Source of the DNA: JAOUGY01 sp963792365
GTDB lineage: Bacteria; Actinomycetota; Acidimicrobiia; Spongiisociales; ZC4RG35
Direction of reading: 5' to 3'
DNA length: 64,000 bases
NCBI GenBank assembly: GCA_963792365.1
Contig: CAWBVW010000001.1
Span: forward strand, 868,001-932,000
The notes under the pieces are model-generated. The model made no database searches, had not been told where the DNA came from, and was given only the letters and a program-made list of their open reading frames with translations. Below are positions 26,490-36,375 of the stretch, one piece after another. Both the position numbers and the translations under genes were made by a program. Numbering within the stretch: position 1 is the stretch's first letter; each line of letters begins with the position of its first letter.

Positions 26490-28601
26490 TTGAACGAAGT
26501 ATTCGGCGCGGCCAGCCACGACGAAGTCCTTCAATTGGTCACTCAGGTGGGCGTCCTTCTCGCCGTGGCCCGGGCAATGGGTATCGCCGCTCAGCGCCTG
26601 GGTCAGTCTTCAGTCATCGGAGAGATCCTGGCGGGCATCGTGCTCGGTCCCTCGCTGCTGTCCGGATGGGTTCCCGCAATCGGTGACTGGATCCTGCCGC
26701 AGACCGCCGTGCAAGGCCACCTCCTGGAAGTCGTCTCCCTGATCGGAGTGATGCTGCTCATGGTCGTTACCGGGCTCGAGACCGACCTCGTTCTCATCCG
26801 GCAGCGGATGGGAGTCGCCTCGGGCATCGCGATCGGGGGCCTGGTGGTTCCCTTCGTCAGCGGCCTCGCCCTGGCGTTTGTCATTCCTGCAGACCTGCTT
26901 GCCGACCCACAACGACGTCCTCTCTTTGCGATGTTCCTGGCCACCGCTCTTGCACTGTCGGCCATCCCAGTGCTGGCCAAGGTTCTCATGGACATGGGTC
27001 TCATGCGCCAGGCCATCGGCCAGACGATGCTGGCCGCCGGCATGGTCGACGACATCCTGGGGTGGACGCTGCTCGGCCTCGTGACAGGGCTGGCCGGTGC
27101 AGCCACGATCGGGGCCAGTGCGCTTGTCGGTTCGGTTGCATCGGTGATCGTTTTCATCGTCGCAACGGCGACTCTGGGCCGCTGGCTCATGGGGCGCGCC
27201 TTGGACCTGGTGCAGGATCGTATCCGGGGAGATCACACCGTCCTGTCACTGATCGTGGTCCTGGCCTTCGCCTGGGGCGCCTTCAGCCAGGCTCTACACC
27301 TCGAGCCTGTTCTTGGAGCATTTGCGGTTGGCATCCTCTTCGGCGCGCTGCCGCGGGTTCCGTCTTCTGTGATCCACACGATCGAAGCTGCCGCTCTCGG
27401 GGTGTTCGCACCGATCTTCTTCGCCACCGCAGGTCTCAAGGTCGACGTCGGGGCAGTGCTCCAGCCCGACCTCCTGTTGGTGACGATCGCCGTGATCCTG
27501 GTGGCCACGTTCGGAAAGGTGGCCGGCGCCTACGTGGGCGGCCGATACCTGTCGGGCCAGAGTCACTGGTCGTCGCTGGCGTACGGCGCCGGGCTCAATG
27601 CTCGCGGTGCACTCGGGATCATCGTCGCGTCGATCGGGCTTTCCGTGGGGATCCTCAGTGGGGCCATGTTCTCGGTGATCGTGGTGATGTCCGTGGTCAC
27701 ATCGTTGATGGCGCCGATCGGGCTGCGGATTGCACTCCGCAGGATCGAGCCCAACCCCGAGGAAGAAAGACGACTCGCGAAACAGGATGCCGTCAACCGC
27801 ACCTTCGCAGCTGGGGTCTTGAGAATGCTGATCCCGGTGAGACCCCGGACGAATGTGGTCGGCACCCAGGTGATTCAGGCAACCATCGCAAGACGCCTCG
27901 CAGAGACGCACTCGACCTCGACGACGCTGCTGGCCGTGGCACAAAACACTGCCAAGGAAGCGGCCATGACGTACCTCCGGACCTTGAGGGCCTTCTTCGA
28001 TCAAGTCGCCACCACCTTGAGGGTCGCGACTGGGGATCCGGCGGACGTGATTCGAAAGGAGGCCGCTCACGGCTACGGGCTTCTCATGGTCGGGGTTCCG
28101 ACGATGGCCGACGAAGAGGGGCGGCTGTTCGGTGAACTGATCGATGACGTCATCAGGTTCGCTCCGTGCCCATCGATCGTGGTCAAGGGAGACACCGTTG
28201 ACGACACGTGGGAGCCACGGAGGATCGTCGTCCCGGTGAACGGCACCGCAAACTCCAACCGGGCACTGGACCTCGCCTTTGCGATCTCGAGTGTCGACGC
28301 CGCCATCGTCGCAGTTCACGTGAGCGTCCCATCGCGTACCGGAGCGATGCCAGGCCTGGCGGTCGACGTGACAGACCAGGTGAGGACACTCGCAACCGAT
28401 CTGGATCGGACCGTGGCGACCCGGGTGATCGAGGCAACAGACGTGGAGACCGGAGTCCTCGAGGAGGCACTCCTGCAGGACGCCGATCTGATCGTTCTGG
28501 GCACCGGGGCCCGTACCGGCACAGCTCGGCTCCACCTCGGTCCCCGGGTCGAGACCATCGCACGCCACGCTCATTGCCCCGTGGTGATCATCAACGGCTG
28601 A
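26490..28601 (+). CDS. CPA2 cation:proton antiporter with C-terminal universal stress domains
   Basis: This 703-residue carrier has about 12 helices (residues 15-420; SSVIGEILAGIVLGPSLL, TALALSAIPVLAKVL, YGAGLNARGALGIIVA). About 270 soluble residues follow, containing a degenerate and then a clear universal-stress-protein fold (RRIVVPVNGTANSNRALDLA, ADLIVLGTGARTG, HCPVVII). The start is TTG 26490: it has AAGGAG at the right distance, and longer starts would run into the preceding gene. USP domains on CPA2 carriers bind nucleotides and probably gate transport. It belongs with the first antiporter and the NuoB-like gene. Confidence 0.88.
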   Translation: MNEVFGAASHDEVLQLVTQVGVLLAVARAMGIAAQRLGQSSVIGEILAGIVLGPSLLSGWVPAIGDWILPQTAVQGHLLEVVSLIGVMLLMVVTGLETDLVLIRQRMGVASGIAIGGLVVPFVSGLALAFVIPADLLADPQRRPLFAMFLATALALSAIPVLAKVLMDMGLMRQAIGQTMLAAGMVDDILGWTLLGLVTGLAGAATIGASALVGSVASVIVFIVATATLGRWLMGRALDLVQDRIRGDHTVLSLIVVLAFAWGAFSQALHLEPVLGAFAVGILFGALPRVPSSVIHTIEAAALGVFAPIFFATAGLKVDVGAVLQPDLLLVTIAVILVATFGKVAGAYVGGRYLSGQSHWSSLAYGAGLNARGALGIIVASIGLSVGILSGAMFSVIVVMSVVTSLMAPIGLRIALRRIEPNPEEERRLAKQDAVNRTFAAGVLRMLIPVRPRTNVVGTQVIQATIARRLAETHSTSTTLLAVAQNTAKEAAMTYLRTLRAFFDQVATTLRVATGDPADVIRKEAAHGYGLLMVGVPTMADEEGRLFGELIDDVIRFAPCPSIVVKGDTVDDTWEPRRIVVPVNGTANSNRALDLAFAISSVDAAIVAVHVSVPSRTGAMPGLAVDVTDQVRTLATDLDRTVATRVIEATDVETGVLEEALLQDADLIVLGTGARTGTARLHLGPRVETIARHAHCPVVIING

Positions 28602-28668
28602 GGCGGGAACCAACCCTTGCTGGGCCACGTCGGATCGCTTCGAATCACCAATTCGAAGAAGAGAAACC

Positions 28669-29371
28669 ATGCGCTGCCATCAACTGCTCGCATCGAGCAT
28701 CCTTCCAATCCTCGTCCTCGCCGCTTGTAGCTCGTCGGGGCAGCCACCCGGAGGTGGAGACACCCACATCTGCGCCGGGGAGCACTCCGACGAGCATCAC
28801 TCTCCCGATCTTCGAGCCTCAAGCGGTGGATTGGTTCGACCCAGCCGTGGTCGCCGAGGTCGAAGGAGGGTGGGCCGTCCACGCTTGCGAAGGGGATGCT
28901 CCCTTGCTCTGTGTCGAACGTGACGGCGTCACGGTCGGAACGATCGATGCCATGGCCTACCCCGTCTCTTCGTTCGACGACCTGGATCCATCAGACGACG
29001 CAGCCGCCAATTTGCGGACGTTCGCCGAAGGCTTCGTCGAAGCGCTCGGCGAGGACCGTGCTGCCGGTTGCGGGTCCGACTACCAATTCACTCCGCTTCC
29101 CTCGGAGTCCTTTCCCATTGGCGGAGCCGGGATCTTCTACGGGTTCGAGGGACACCTCGCCGACGGCTCGCCATCGGAGGTCAACCTGCAGTACGCCACG
29201 ATCGTCGGCGACAGCATCGTGACGATGGTGGCGATCGCCTACGACGATGGAGGGTGCCCGGGACGTGACGACACGAGCGGTTGGGACTCGGCCACATTGA
29301 CGGAGTTCCGCCCCTGGCTCGAAATGGTGCTCGTCGACAGCCCACTGCCCGACATCGCAGCCGCGCCGTGA
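28669..29371 (+). pseudogene. Lipoprotein of unknown function, one frameshift
   Basis: The signal peptide and lipobox (LVLAACSSSG, Cys about residue 20) begin at ATG 28669 in one frame. The mature part continues in the next frame from about 28760 to the stop at 29371 (linker TPTSAPGSTPTS, then about 190 residues with four Cys). A single extra base between 28732 and 28763 explains the break. The joined product would be about 233 residues. I recognise no domain. The intact signal and continuous mature frame suggest a sequencing or assembly indel rather than a dead gene. Confidence 0.7.
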
Positions 29372-29494
29372 AGCACATCCCGAGGGTTGGTCAACAATCC
29401 TTGGGATCCATCCGTCACCTGCAGGAGCAGACGCGTATGCTCGCACCAGGAGAGTGGGGTGGCAATCACCCCTTCGCGACGGAGGATGGGACTC

Positions 29495-31083
29495 ATGACG
29501 AGACGGTCAAGCGCGCCTCGACGCCCAACGGTGAGGATCACATGGATAGCGGCTTTGCTGCTGACCATGGTTCTACCGATGGGCACGGCATCTGCGGCGC
29601 CATCACAGAACGCCTGCGACACCAGGACCAACAACACCTACGAGAAACTGATCGAATGCGTGCGGGTAGAGGGCGTACGCGCCCATCAAGCAGCCCTTCA
29701 GGCTGCGGCCGACGCCAACGACGGCAACCGGGCAGCAGGTACTACGGGCTACGAAGCGAGTGTGGACTACGTTGTCGACACGCTGGAGGCAGCCGGATGG
29801 AACGTGGAGCTCGACGAGTTCCCCTTCACCTACACGGCCCCGGCCACTCTGCAGCAGATTGCGCCGGTGATCAGCGACCTACGGCACCGGCGCCTTCACG
29901 GGCACCGGCTTCGGCACCGTGACGGCATCGGTCACGGGCGTCGACCTCGCGCTGGCGCCACCGCGGGCAAGCACCAGTGGCTGTGAGGCGGCCGACTTCG
30001 CCGGATTCCCGGCAGGCAACATCGCACTGATCCAGCGCGGGACTTGCACGTTCGCCCTGAAGGCCCTCAATGCCGAAGCTGCCGGTGCGTCGGCGGTCAT
30101 CATCTTCAACCAGGGGAACGATCCCACGTCGTGAAGGACTGATCATCGGCACGCTGGGCGGTCTGAATGTGGTCGGCATTCCCGTCGTCGGCGCCTCCTT
30201 CGCCGACGGCGAGGCACTCTCACAGTCAGGTGCCGTGGCTTTCGTCAACGTCGACGCGCCCGAGTCGCGACCCCAGGTCAACGTGATCGCCGAACTGCCG
30301 GGAACCAACGACAACAACGTCGTGATGGCCGGCGCCCATCTCGACTCACGTCAGGAAGGGCCTGGAATCCAGGACAACGGCAGCGGGTCGGCAGCCCTCT
30401 TGGAGGTCGCCGAGCAGATCGCCAAGCTCAAGCCACAGAACACGCTGCGCTTTGCGTGGTGGGGTGCCGAAGAGTCCGGTCTCATCGGTTCCACGGCATA
30501 TGTCAATGGACTGAGTGCTGAGGAACTCGATCGGATCGCTCTCTATCTGAACTTCGACATGATCGGCTCACCCAACTACATCTTCATGACGTACGACGCC
30601 GACGAGTCGGCATTCCCGGCCCCCGTTGGGATTCCCATTCCGGAAGGCTCGATCGCCATCGAGAAACTGTTCGAGTCGTACTACACGAAGGTCGGCGAGC
30701 CCTACGACGACGCTCAGTTCAGCGGCCGGAGCGACTATCAGGCGTTCATCAACAACGAGATTCCTGCAGGTGGTCTGTTCACCGGAGCGGAAGGGATCAA
30801 GACCGACGTCCAGGAGTCGATCTGGGACGGCACAGCCGGTGACCAGTACGACCCGTGCTATCACCTGGCATGCGACACCTTCGACAACATCTCGCTCCAT
30901 GCGCTGGACGTGAACTCCGACGCAGTGGCGGTGGCGGTGATGACGTACGCCTACTCCACCGAGACGGTGAATGGCGTGAAGGGCAAGAAGGTGCCGGGCA
31001 ACTACACCCTGCCGACTCCGGCAGGCCCTGAAGGCACGACGGGAAGCGGCGGCGGCGCCGACTTCCACGATCACGCTTCGTAG
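29495..31083 (+). pseudogene. Secreted M28 aminopeptidase with PA domain, two frameshifts
   Basis: The gene starts at ATG 29495 with GGAGG ten bases ahead and a Sec signal ending near TASAAPS. It changes frame near 29879 (one extra C) and near 30129 (one extra T). The second segment carries the protease-associated domain (ALIQRGTCTFALKALNAEAAGA). The third carries the M28 zinc-peptidase core: AGAHLDS (His, Asp), GIQDNGSGSAALLE, WWGAEESGLIGS (Glu-Glu), NFDMIGSPN and YHLACDTFDN (last His). All metal and catalytic residues are present. Joined, it would be about 528 residues, secreted, releasing N-terminal amino acids. Both breaks look like single-base insertions. Confidence 0.88.
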
Positions 31084-31106
31084 AGCCACGCTCGACTGAG
31101 CTGAAG

Positions 31107-31138
31107 GAGTGGGGGCGGCCGTGTGGCCGCCCCCACTC
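31107..31138 (+). terminator. Strong hairpin after the M28 peptidase gene
   Basis: A perfect 14-bp stem (31107-31120 with 31125-31138) has a GTGT loop and starts 23 bases after the peptidase stop. No T-run follows, but position and stability suit a terminator. Confidence 0.75.
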
Positions 31139-31182
31139 TGCGTCGGGAACCGGCGTGGTCGTGACCACGTCTCACCTCGGAG

Positions 31183-31722
31183 ATGCAGCCAGATTCGATC
31201 CGTCGACGCCGCTACGAGGCCCTGGTCGAACAAGTCCACGACCCGCTCATCCGATATCTGATGCGACGGATGCCGAGCCACGATGCCGAAGACGTGATGA
31301 GCGACGTGCTCATGATCCTGTGGCGCCGGCTCGACGTGGTCCCGGAAACCGCTCCGCTCCCCTGGTGCTACGGCGTGGCCCGCCGAGCCATGGCCAATCA
31401 TCGCCGCGGCACCAGACGCCGGCTGGCTCTGGTCGGCAGGCTGGAAGCGGAACGACGTCCGACGAACGACGCGTCCGGCTCGCCTGACCACGTCGAGCTG
31501 GCCGACGCTCTCGATGCCCTGGATGGCGCCGAACGAGAGCTGATCACGCTCTGGGCGTGGGAAGGCCTGGAGCCGAGAGAGATCGCCCAGGTGCTCGAGA
31601 TCACCCCGAACGCCGCCAGCATCAGGCTGACGAGAGCCAAGGCGAAGATCGCCCGGCATCTGAGAAAGAATCGCCCTCCTGTCGGACATGGAATGGATGA
31701 AGACACCGGAGAACGGTCATGA
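31183..31722 (+). CDS. ECF-family RNA polymerase sigma factor
   Basis: This 179-residue protein has sigma region 2 over about residues 12-80 (DPLIRYLMRRMPSHDAEDVMSDVLMILWRRL, typical of the RNA-polymerase-binding and -10 helices). Region 4 (about 110-165) is a helix-turn-helix, AWEGLEPREIAQVLEIT followed by SIRLTRAKAKI. It directs RNA polymerase to a stress regulon. The stop overlaps the ATG of the next gene, a membrane protein likely to hold or sense for it. GGAG lies unusually close to the ATG. Confidence 0.9.
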   Translation: MQPDSIRRRRYEALVEQVHDPLIRYLMRRMPSHDAEDVMSDVLMILWRRLDVVPETAPLPWCYGVARRAMANHRRGTRRRLALVGRLEAERRPTNDASGSPDHVELADALDALDGAERELITLWAWEGLEPREIAQVLEITPNAASIRLTRAKAKIARHLRKNRPPVGHGMDEDTGERS

Positions 31723-32336
31723 ACGACGAGATGAACGGGCACGAGCCCTCGGAGGACGAACTCCGCGGGCTCCTGCGCTCGATCGATCCCATGCACCCCG
31801 GCGTCGCGACACCACCACCGTCCCGTGAGCGTCTGGAGGACTTCATGGCCATTGCACCCACGCACGAACGCCCGACCCGCAGCCGTTGGCTGCCGGTTGC
31901 CGCCGCCGCGGTCATCGCAGTCGGCATCGGCGTCGTCGCCGCCATAGGGGGCGGCAGTTCGGCGCCACCCACGACGGTCGCAGCAGCAGGACCTCCACTG
32001 CAGCTGAAACTGCCGGGCTCAGACCCCATGGCGATGTGCATCCAGTTCGACGTGGAGTTCCTCGCCGAGATGCCGATCGCATTCGAAGGCACGGTCACGT
32101 CGGTCGAGGGAGACCAGATCACGGTGTCCGTCGACCACTGGTACCGCGGAGGCGAAGCGCCACTGGTCGAGATGACCGCCACCCAAGGCATGCAAGCCCT
32201 CATCGGAGGCATCGAGTTCATCGCGGGCGAGCAGTACCTGATCACCGCCACCGACGGCAACGTCAACTACTGCGGCTTCAGCGGCCCCGCCACCCCAGAG
32301 CTCCGAACCGCCTTCGACCAAGCCTTCAAGAGCTGA
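31719..32336 (+). CDS. Single-pass membrane protein, putative anti-sigma partner
   Basis: This 205-residue protein is translationally coupled to the sigma gene (ATGA). The cytoplasmic N-terminus (1-55) is acidic and helical. One transmembrane helix spans about 60-80 (WLPVAAAAVIAVGIGVVAAI). The outer part has two Cys (MAMCIQF and NYCGFS) and a small beta-rich domain. I see no ZAS zinc motif (HxxxCxxC), so anti-sigma function is inferred from position and topology only. Confidence 0.7.
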   Translation: MNDEMNGHEPSEDELRGLLRSIDPMHPGVATPPPSRERLEDFMAIAPTHERPTRSRWLPVAAAAVIAVGIGVVAAIGGGSSAPPTTVAAAGPPLQLKLPGSDPMAMCIQFDVEFLAEMPIAFEGTVTSVEGDQITVSVDHWYRGGEAPLVEMTATQGMQALIGGIEFIAGEQYLITATDGNVNYCGFSGPATPELRTAFDQAFKS

Positions 32337-32422
32337 ACGAACCCAGGGTTAAGGACCGCCATTCTGGCGGACCACAGCCCAAAGAACACCTCCGCCGGTC
32401 GGCCTGCGCGGCGTCGATCCGA

Positions 32423-32456
32423 ACGGAGGAGGCGGACCACAGTCCACCTCCTCCGT
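32423..32456. terminator. Intergenic hairpin between the sigma operon and the 2TM gene
   Basis: ACGGAGGAGG (32423-32432) pairs with 32447-32456, and GGAC (32434-32437) with GTCC (32442-32445), with one mismatch between. It has no T-run. It probably ends the sigma/partner transcript or insulates the next gene. Confidence 0.5.
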
Positions 32457-32539
32457 CGATCACAGCCCGAGCCGGCCTGGACGTCTGGCCCTACTCCCGG
32501 CCGGCCCCACGCCGGACAGTGGTACCGGAGGTGAAGACG

Positions 32540-32863
32540 ATGACATCGCGTCTGAGAGATTCCGTCGAACCGACCACGGAGGCCACCGGGCCCAAGACCC
32601 CCTACGAGCGTGCTCACGAGCGCGCCGAGATGATGCAAGGGCTCTACATCCACCTGCTGGTCTACGCAGTGATCAACCTTGGTCTGTTCGGCATCAACTG
32701 GTTGACCAGGGGCGACAACGGCGAATGGTGGTTCCAGTGGCCGCTGCTGGGCTGGGGCGTGGGACTGCTGGTGCACGTACTGGTGACGATCGCGCCCGTG
32801 TTCTCCCCAGACTGGGCAGACCGTCGAGCCGAGCGGATGATTCAAGAGGGCGACCGCCGCTGA
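32540..32863 (+). CDS. 2TM domain protein
   Basis: This 107-residue protein has two hydrophobic helices (about residues 38-56 and 72-92) around a short loop. It fits the small 2TM family (YIHLLVYAVINLGLFGINW, then WPLLGWGVGLLVHV). GGAGG lies eight bases ahead of the ATG. The molecular role is unknown. Such domains are often joined to kinases or other signalling parts, but this copy is free-standing. It is followed 46 bases later by a PH-domain membrane protein. Confidence 0.8.
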   Translation: MTSRLRDSVEPTTEATGPKTPYERAHERAEMMQGLYIHLLVYAVINLGLFGINWLTRGDNGEWWFQWPLLGWGVGLLVHVLVTIAPVFSPDWADRRAERMIQEGDRR

Positions 32864-32909
32864 GTCGGTCCAGGTTCGGGGTCTCACCTCGATCAAGGAG
32901 GAGTCGTTC

Positions 32910-33491
32910 ATGTCTGTCTACCCCGACCGCCGATGGCTGACCAAGCAGTGGATGGTCCTCGGCACCATCGCCGCGCTCCTGGCGGCGCTGGCCGGCGTCG
33001 TCCATGGGCTCGTTGCGCTGCTCGCAGAAGATATCGACATGGGGCTCTTCGCCGCGGTGCTGTGGGGCGTAGCCGGCGGTCTCGTCGTGTTGATGCTGGC
33101 GATCGCCGTGCCGGCCATCATGTTCTGGTACCGGAACCTGGCGTACGAGATCGAGGACGACAAGATCATCATCCGCAAAGGGATCCTCACCAAGATCCAG
33201 CAAAACATCCCGATGGGGATGGTGACCGACTTCAGGCTCCAGAGGACGCTCTATGACCGCGCCCTGAGGATCGGCTCGATTCAGATCCAAACCGCTGGTC
33301 AAAGCACCACCGCCACCGGCTACGAGGGCAAGCTCGCCGGTTTGGAGGACTGGAAGGACCTCCACGAGGACCTTCGGCAACGGATTCGGCGAGGTGAGCT
33401 GAAGTACGCCGATCACGGAGACTCTACCGACCTCCACCTCATCCTCGAGGAACTGCGAGAGATCCGCCAGGTTCTCGAATCGAGCAAATGA
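32910..33491 (+). CDS. Membrane protein with bacterial PH (bPH2) domain
   Basis: This 193-residue protein has two transmembrane helices (about 15-38 and 48-72). A bPH2 domain follows over about 75-140 (LAYEIEDDKIIIRKGILTK, QQNIPMGMVTDFRLQRTLYDR, IGSIQIQTAG). The charged helical tail (150-193) could self-associate. AAGGAGGAG precedes the ATG. These YdbT-like proteins sit in the cytoplasmic membrane. Their function is not established. Confidence 0.85.
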   Translation: MSVYPDRRWLTKQWMVLGTIAALLAALAGVVHGLVALLAEDIDMGLFAAVLWGVAGGLVVLMLAIAVPAIMFWYRNLAYEIEDDKIIIRKGILTKIQQNIPMGMVTDFRLQRTLYDRALRIGSIQIQTAGQSTTATGYEGKLAGLEDWKDLHEDLRQRIRRGELKYADHGDSTDLHLILEELREIRQVLESSK

Positions 33492-33558
33492 GGTGCACCG
33501 AGCCGAAACCGTGCAGCCCGAGAACCGAGGACACTTGCGAGCCAACGTGGTGTTGCGA

Positions 33559-33598
33559 TGAGGAGCCCGGTGGCCGTGGTTGGCCACCGGGCTCCTCA
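33559..33598. terminator. 17-bp perfect hairpin between convergent genes
   Basis: Stem 33559-33575 pairs with 33582-33598 around a 6-base loop. It lies between the ends of the convergent PH-domain and secreted-protein genes, so it can serve both strands. No T-run follows. Confidence 0.8.
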
Positions 33599-33629
33599 GC
33601 TCATCTCATCCCAAAGGACGAGTCACGCA

Positions 33630-34274
33630 TCATCCGGCTGTGAGTGTTCCCACGTCTACGAGGCACGCTGGCGGGCCATCCTCCGGCGTGTAGCAGCGGC
33701 TGTTCACGTGGAATCGCCACGAGTAGGTGTACGGATTGCCATCGGCGTCGGTCAGGCTGGCCGTCCCCCGGTCCCCGAACGCATTGCCTCTGGTCTCGGA
33801 GCCGAAGAGATCGTTGCCATTTGCGTGATACGAGGTTGTTCCGGATGCGAGGAACGCGCCATCGTCGTCGGTGTCGGTGCAAGGGCCGACCAACGGCCGG
33901 TTCTCCGGAGAGTCGAGCGTCCAGATCTCGATCCCCAGACTCTTCTCGTTGATTTGCCCTACAAGCGCCCCCTGACCGGTCTCTTTGAGCAAGACCGACA
34001 CCAATTCATCGCCCGGATATTCGGGTGGTGGTGGGGGCGGTTCGCTCATGCCACCTTCCAGCCATGCGAGAAGGGCGTTCTCGTACTCGAAGCCAACCTC
34101 GTCGCAGTAGGTGTCGCGGTCGTAGTTGATGAACACAGCGACTTCATTGCCGAGATCGGGCCACCCGAACGTGAGCGGCAGCTCGAGCTTCTCCGGTGGA
34201 GCTGCGCCCGCCGGGACGGCCATCACCCCCATCATCAATCCTGCAAACAGCGCAACAGATATCCGACGACGCAT
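33630..34274 (-). CDS. Secreted protein of unknown function
   Basis: This 214-residue protein has a Sec signal (MRRRISVALFAGLMMGVMAV, cleavage near PAGA/APP). The mature part has a proline run (SEPPPPPPE) near residue 95, and the sequence continues with Asp/Gly-rich, Cys-containing regions at the end. Four Cys in the mature part could form two disulfides. The start is set at 34274, where GGGAGGG precedes the ATG. No domain is recognised. Confidence 0.72.
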   Translation of the reverse strand: MRRRISVALFAGLMMGVMAVPAGAAPPEKLELPLTFGWPDLGNEVAVFINYDRDTYCDEVGFEYENALLAWLEGGMSEPPPPPPEYPGDELVSVLLKETGQGALVGQINEKSLGIEIWTLDSPENRPLVGPCTDTDDDGAFLASGTTSYHANGNDLFGSETRGNAFGDRGTASLTDADGNPYTYSWRFHVNSRCYTPEDGPPACLVDVGTLTAG

Positions 34275-34375
34275 GACGCCCTCCCTCTTGTCCCAACGGT
34301 TCCACTGTCGACCGTACACGGGCGTGCACCTCCACGACCCGGATCCGGTCAGGTTTTTTTGGACCACCGAAAATG

Positions 34376-35365
34376 TCACGTTCTACCCGTTGGGCCGAAC
34401 CGCTTGGTGGCCAACAGCTGGTCGACTTGGAAGCCGGCACCATCGGCTTCCGCCGCTTCGAGCACCACCAGTGCCAGCGCCAGGTCCTGGAGCCCGGTGC
34501 CGGTCGACTTGAAGAGCGTTGCCGCGCCGTGATCTCCTGGACCGGGTTCACCGACGATCGACGCCAGGTCTTCGGCTTCCGCTGCGTCGTACAGCCCGGC
34601 ATCGACGGCTGCGATCGCGTCTCCGGATTCGCCGAACACCAACTCGACCGAGTCACACACCACACGGTCGAAGAGGGCGAACGTGTCCGGCTCCAGCTCC
34701 GACAGGCTCGGTCGGGCAGACCCCACCGAGCTCACGTGCATGCCCCCTCGCAGATGTCTGGCGGAGAACACCGGGTCGGGCGACTTCGTTGCCAACGACA
34801 CGAGGTCGGCGCCTTCGATCGCCTCGTCCGCCGACCCCACGTCTACGAATTCGGCGATGACCTCCGGTCTCATGCGTGCGATGAACTCCGCCCGGTTCTC
34901 GGGATTTCGGGAGAAGACCCTGATCGTGGTCGCAGGCCGGACCATGTTGATCGCCGGGAGCTGATGTCGGGCCACCGACCCCGTCCCAATGATGGCCGCA
35001 GTCTCGACTCCTTCCGGACAAAGCCGTGAGGCGGCCACCGCCGCCGTCGCTCCGGTGCGAAACCCGGTGATCGCTTCGGCATCGACGATCGCCCGAAGGT
35101 CGCCCGACTCGATGTCGAACATGCTCACGACATAGCGGACGCCGACGCCGCGATTGAAGCTGATCACCTTGTGCCCGAACACTCCGAGGCCTTCGAACAC
35201 AGCAGGCAGCACCCGCATCCAGCCTTCGCCGTGTTTCAGGTCGGTGCGGCTGACCGGACCGGCCGCACCGGCGGCCTCCAGCTTGAAGCAGCGCTCCATG
35301 GCCTCGATGGCCAACTCAGGCGTGAGATAGCGGTCAACGGTGGCGGCGTCGAGGAGACGTGTCAC
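34376..35365 (-). CDS. Ornithine cyclodeaminase / mu-crystallin family protein
   Basis: This 329-residue protein starts at GTG 35365, overlapping the upstream aldolase stop (GTGA). It has the family Rossmann motif AAIIGTGSVARHQLPAI near residue 120, the ligand Lys in HKVISFNRG, and DADAI/TGFRTGATAAVAA-type blocks. Relatives deaminate ornithine or reduce cyclic imines with NAD(P)H. In an operon with two DapA-family proteins it more likely acts on a keto- or imino-acid intermediate of an unidentified pathway. Confidence 0.88.
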   Translation of the reverse strand: MTRLLDAATVDRYLTPELAIEAMERCFKLEAAGAAGPVSRTDLKHGEGWMRVLPAVFEGLGVFGHKVISFNRGVGVRYVVSMFDIESGDLRAIVDAEAITGFRTGATAAVAASRLCPEGVETAAIIGTGSVARHQLPAINMVRPATTIRVFSRNPENRAEFIARMRPEVIAEFVDVGSADEAIEGADLVSLATKSPDPVFSARHLRGGMHVSSVGSARPSLSELEPDTFALFDRVVCDSVELVFGESGDAIAAVDAGLYDAAEAEDLASIVGEPGPGDHGAATLFKSTGTGLQDLALALVVLEAAEADGAGFQVDQLLATKRFGPTGRT

Positions 35366-36375
35366 GCCGGGTTGCGTCCCACGAAGAACTCGGCTGGATC
35401 GTCGGCGTGGTCGATGATCCCCGACGCCAGGAGCCCGTTGGTCACCTTCTTGATCTGACTGTCGCTCAACTTCATTGCCGGTTGACGGATGGGGCCACCG
35501 TTGTAGCCGTTCAGCCAGGCCTGGTATTTCCACAGATAGCGCGGGACGAAATTCGACGACGACACGGCGGCCATCTCGGCGGACCGGGCGGCACGGGCCG
35601 GCTCCACCTCCCAGTACAAGTCCATCGCCGTGTCCGTCTTGCCCGCCCGCAACGCCTCGAACATCCTGGGAGTGCGGTCGCCGTAGTACTCGTAGTTGGA
35701 CGTGCCCATCCATTGCAGGTCGAAGATGTCGGCCCACATCGGCGCGGTGTACTCCATGGGGTCCGACAACAGGACGTCCTTGTCGGCGAGCCGGCGGAAG
35801 CAGTCGTAGGTGAGCATCGTCCGGGCTCTCCCCAGCTCGTATTTGACCGCCACCACGGTGTCGACGTCGACGAGCTGTTCCAGCACGTCTTGGGGATACC
35901 CGCGGGGATCGAGCCGACCCAGATTCGAGTGCGCCACCACGAACAACACAACCGGCAAGTCCGTCGCCCGGCACACCATCCTCGTGTACTCCTCGAGCTC
36001 CTCGCCGGTGGTGGGATAGAAGCTGTTGGGCTGGCCGAGCAGCGCTCCGTCGACGCCGATGGCCGCAGCGTCGCGGTTCATGGCGATGATGTCGTCGGGC
36101 GTGTCGAACACCGCTTGCAGCAGAAACGCATGCTGACCCTTGGCCTCGTCGACGGCGATCTCCATGAAGGTCCGCATCTCATCGAGCGTGGTGCCGGCCT
36201 CCGAGACGAGAAGCGCACCCCAGAAGCCGAGCTCGATGTTGCGCCGGACGTCGTGGCGAATGCCGGCCTCGTTGAGACCCCGCAGGTCGGATGTGTAGCT
36301 GGGGATGATCACGTTGCACACACCGTGGAATCGCTCGCGGGCCCAGGCCTTGGCGTCGGAGCGTGCGGGGGGCAT
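35362..36375 (-). CDS. Dihydrodipicolinate synthase (DapA) family aldolase, copy 2
   Basis: This 337-residue N-acetylneuraminate-lyase-type (beta/alpha)8 enzyme has the Schiff-base Lys in VVAVKYELG (about residue 175). The N-terminal region VCNVIIPSYTSDLRGLNE is shifted from the usual P-x-x-T-P-F, and the G-G-T-T-G-E motif reads VSEAGTTLDE. It shares one base with the stop of the preceding paralogue (TGATG). True DapA is unlikely given these changes and the operon context; a pyruvate or 2-oxoacid lyase/dehydratase is more likely. Confidence 0.85.
   Translation of the reverse strand: MPPARSDAKAWARERFHGVCNVIIPSYTSDLRGLNEAGIRHDVRRNIELGFWGALLVSEAGTTLDEMRTFMEIAVDEAKGQHAFLLQAVFDTPDDIIAMNRDAAAIGVDGALLGQPNSFYPTTGEELEEYTRMVCRATDLPVVLFVVAHSNLGRLDPRGYPQDVLEQLVDVDTVVAVKYELGRARTMLTYDCFRRLADKDVLLSDPMEYTAPMWADIFDLQWMGTSNYEYYGDRTPRMFEALRAGKTDTAMDLYWEVEPARAARSAEMAAVSSSNFVPRYLWKYQAWLNGYNGGPIRQPAMKLSDSQIKKVTNGLLASGIIDHADDPAEFFVGRNPA

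Noticed and set aside
34318..34358. Plus-strand GACC/GGTC hairpin followed by seven Ts, looking like a terminator
   Set aside because: No plus-strand gene ends there; both neighbours read on the minus strand. The stem is only four pairs around a short palindrome.
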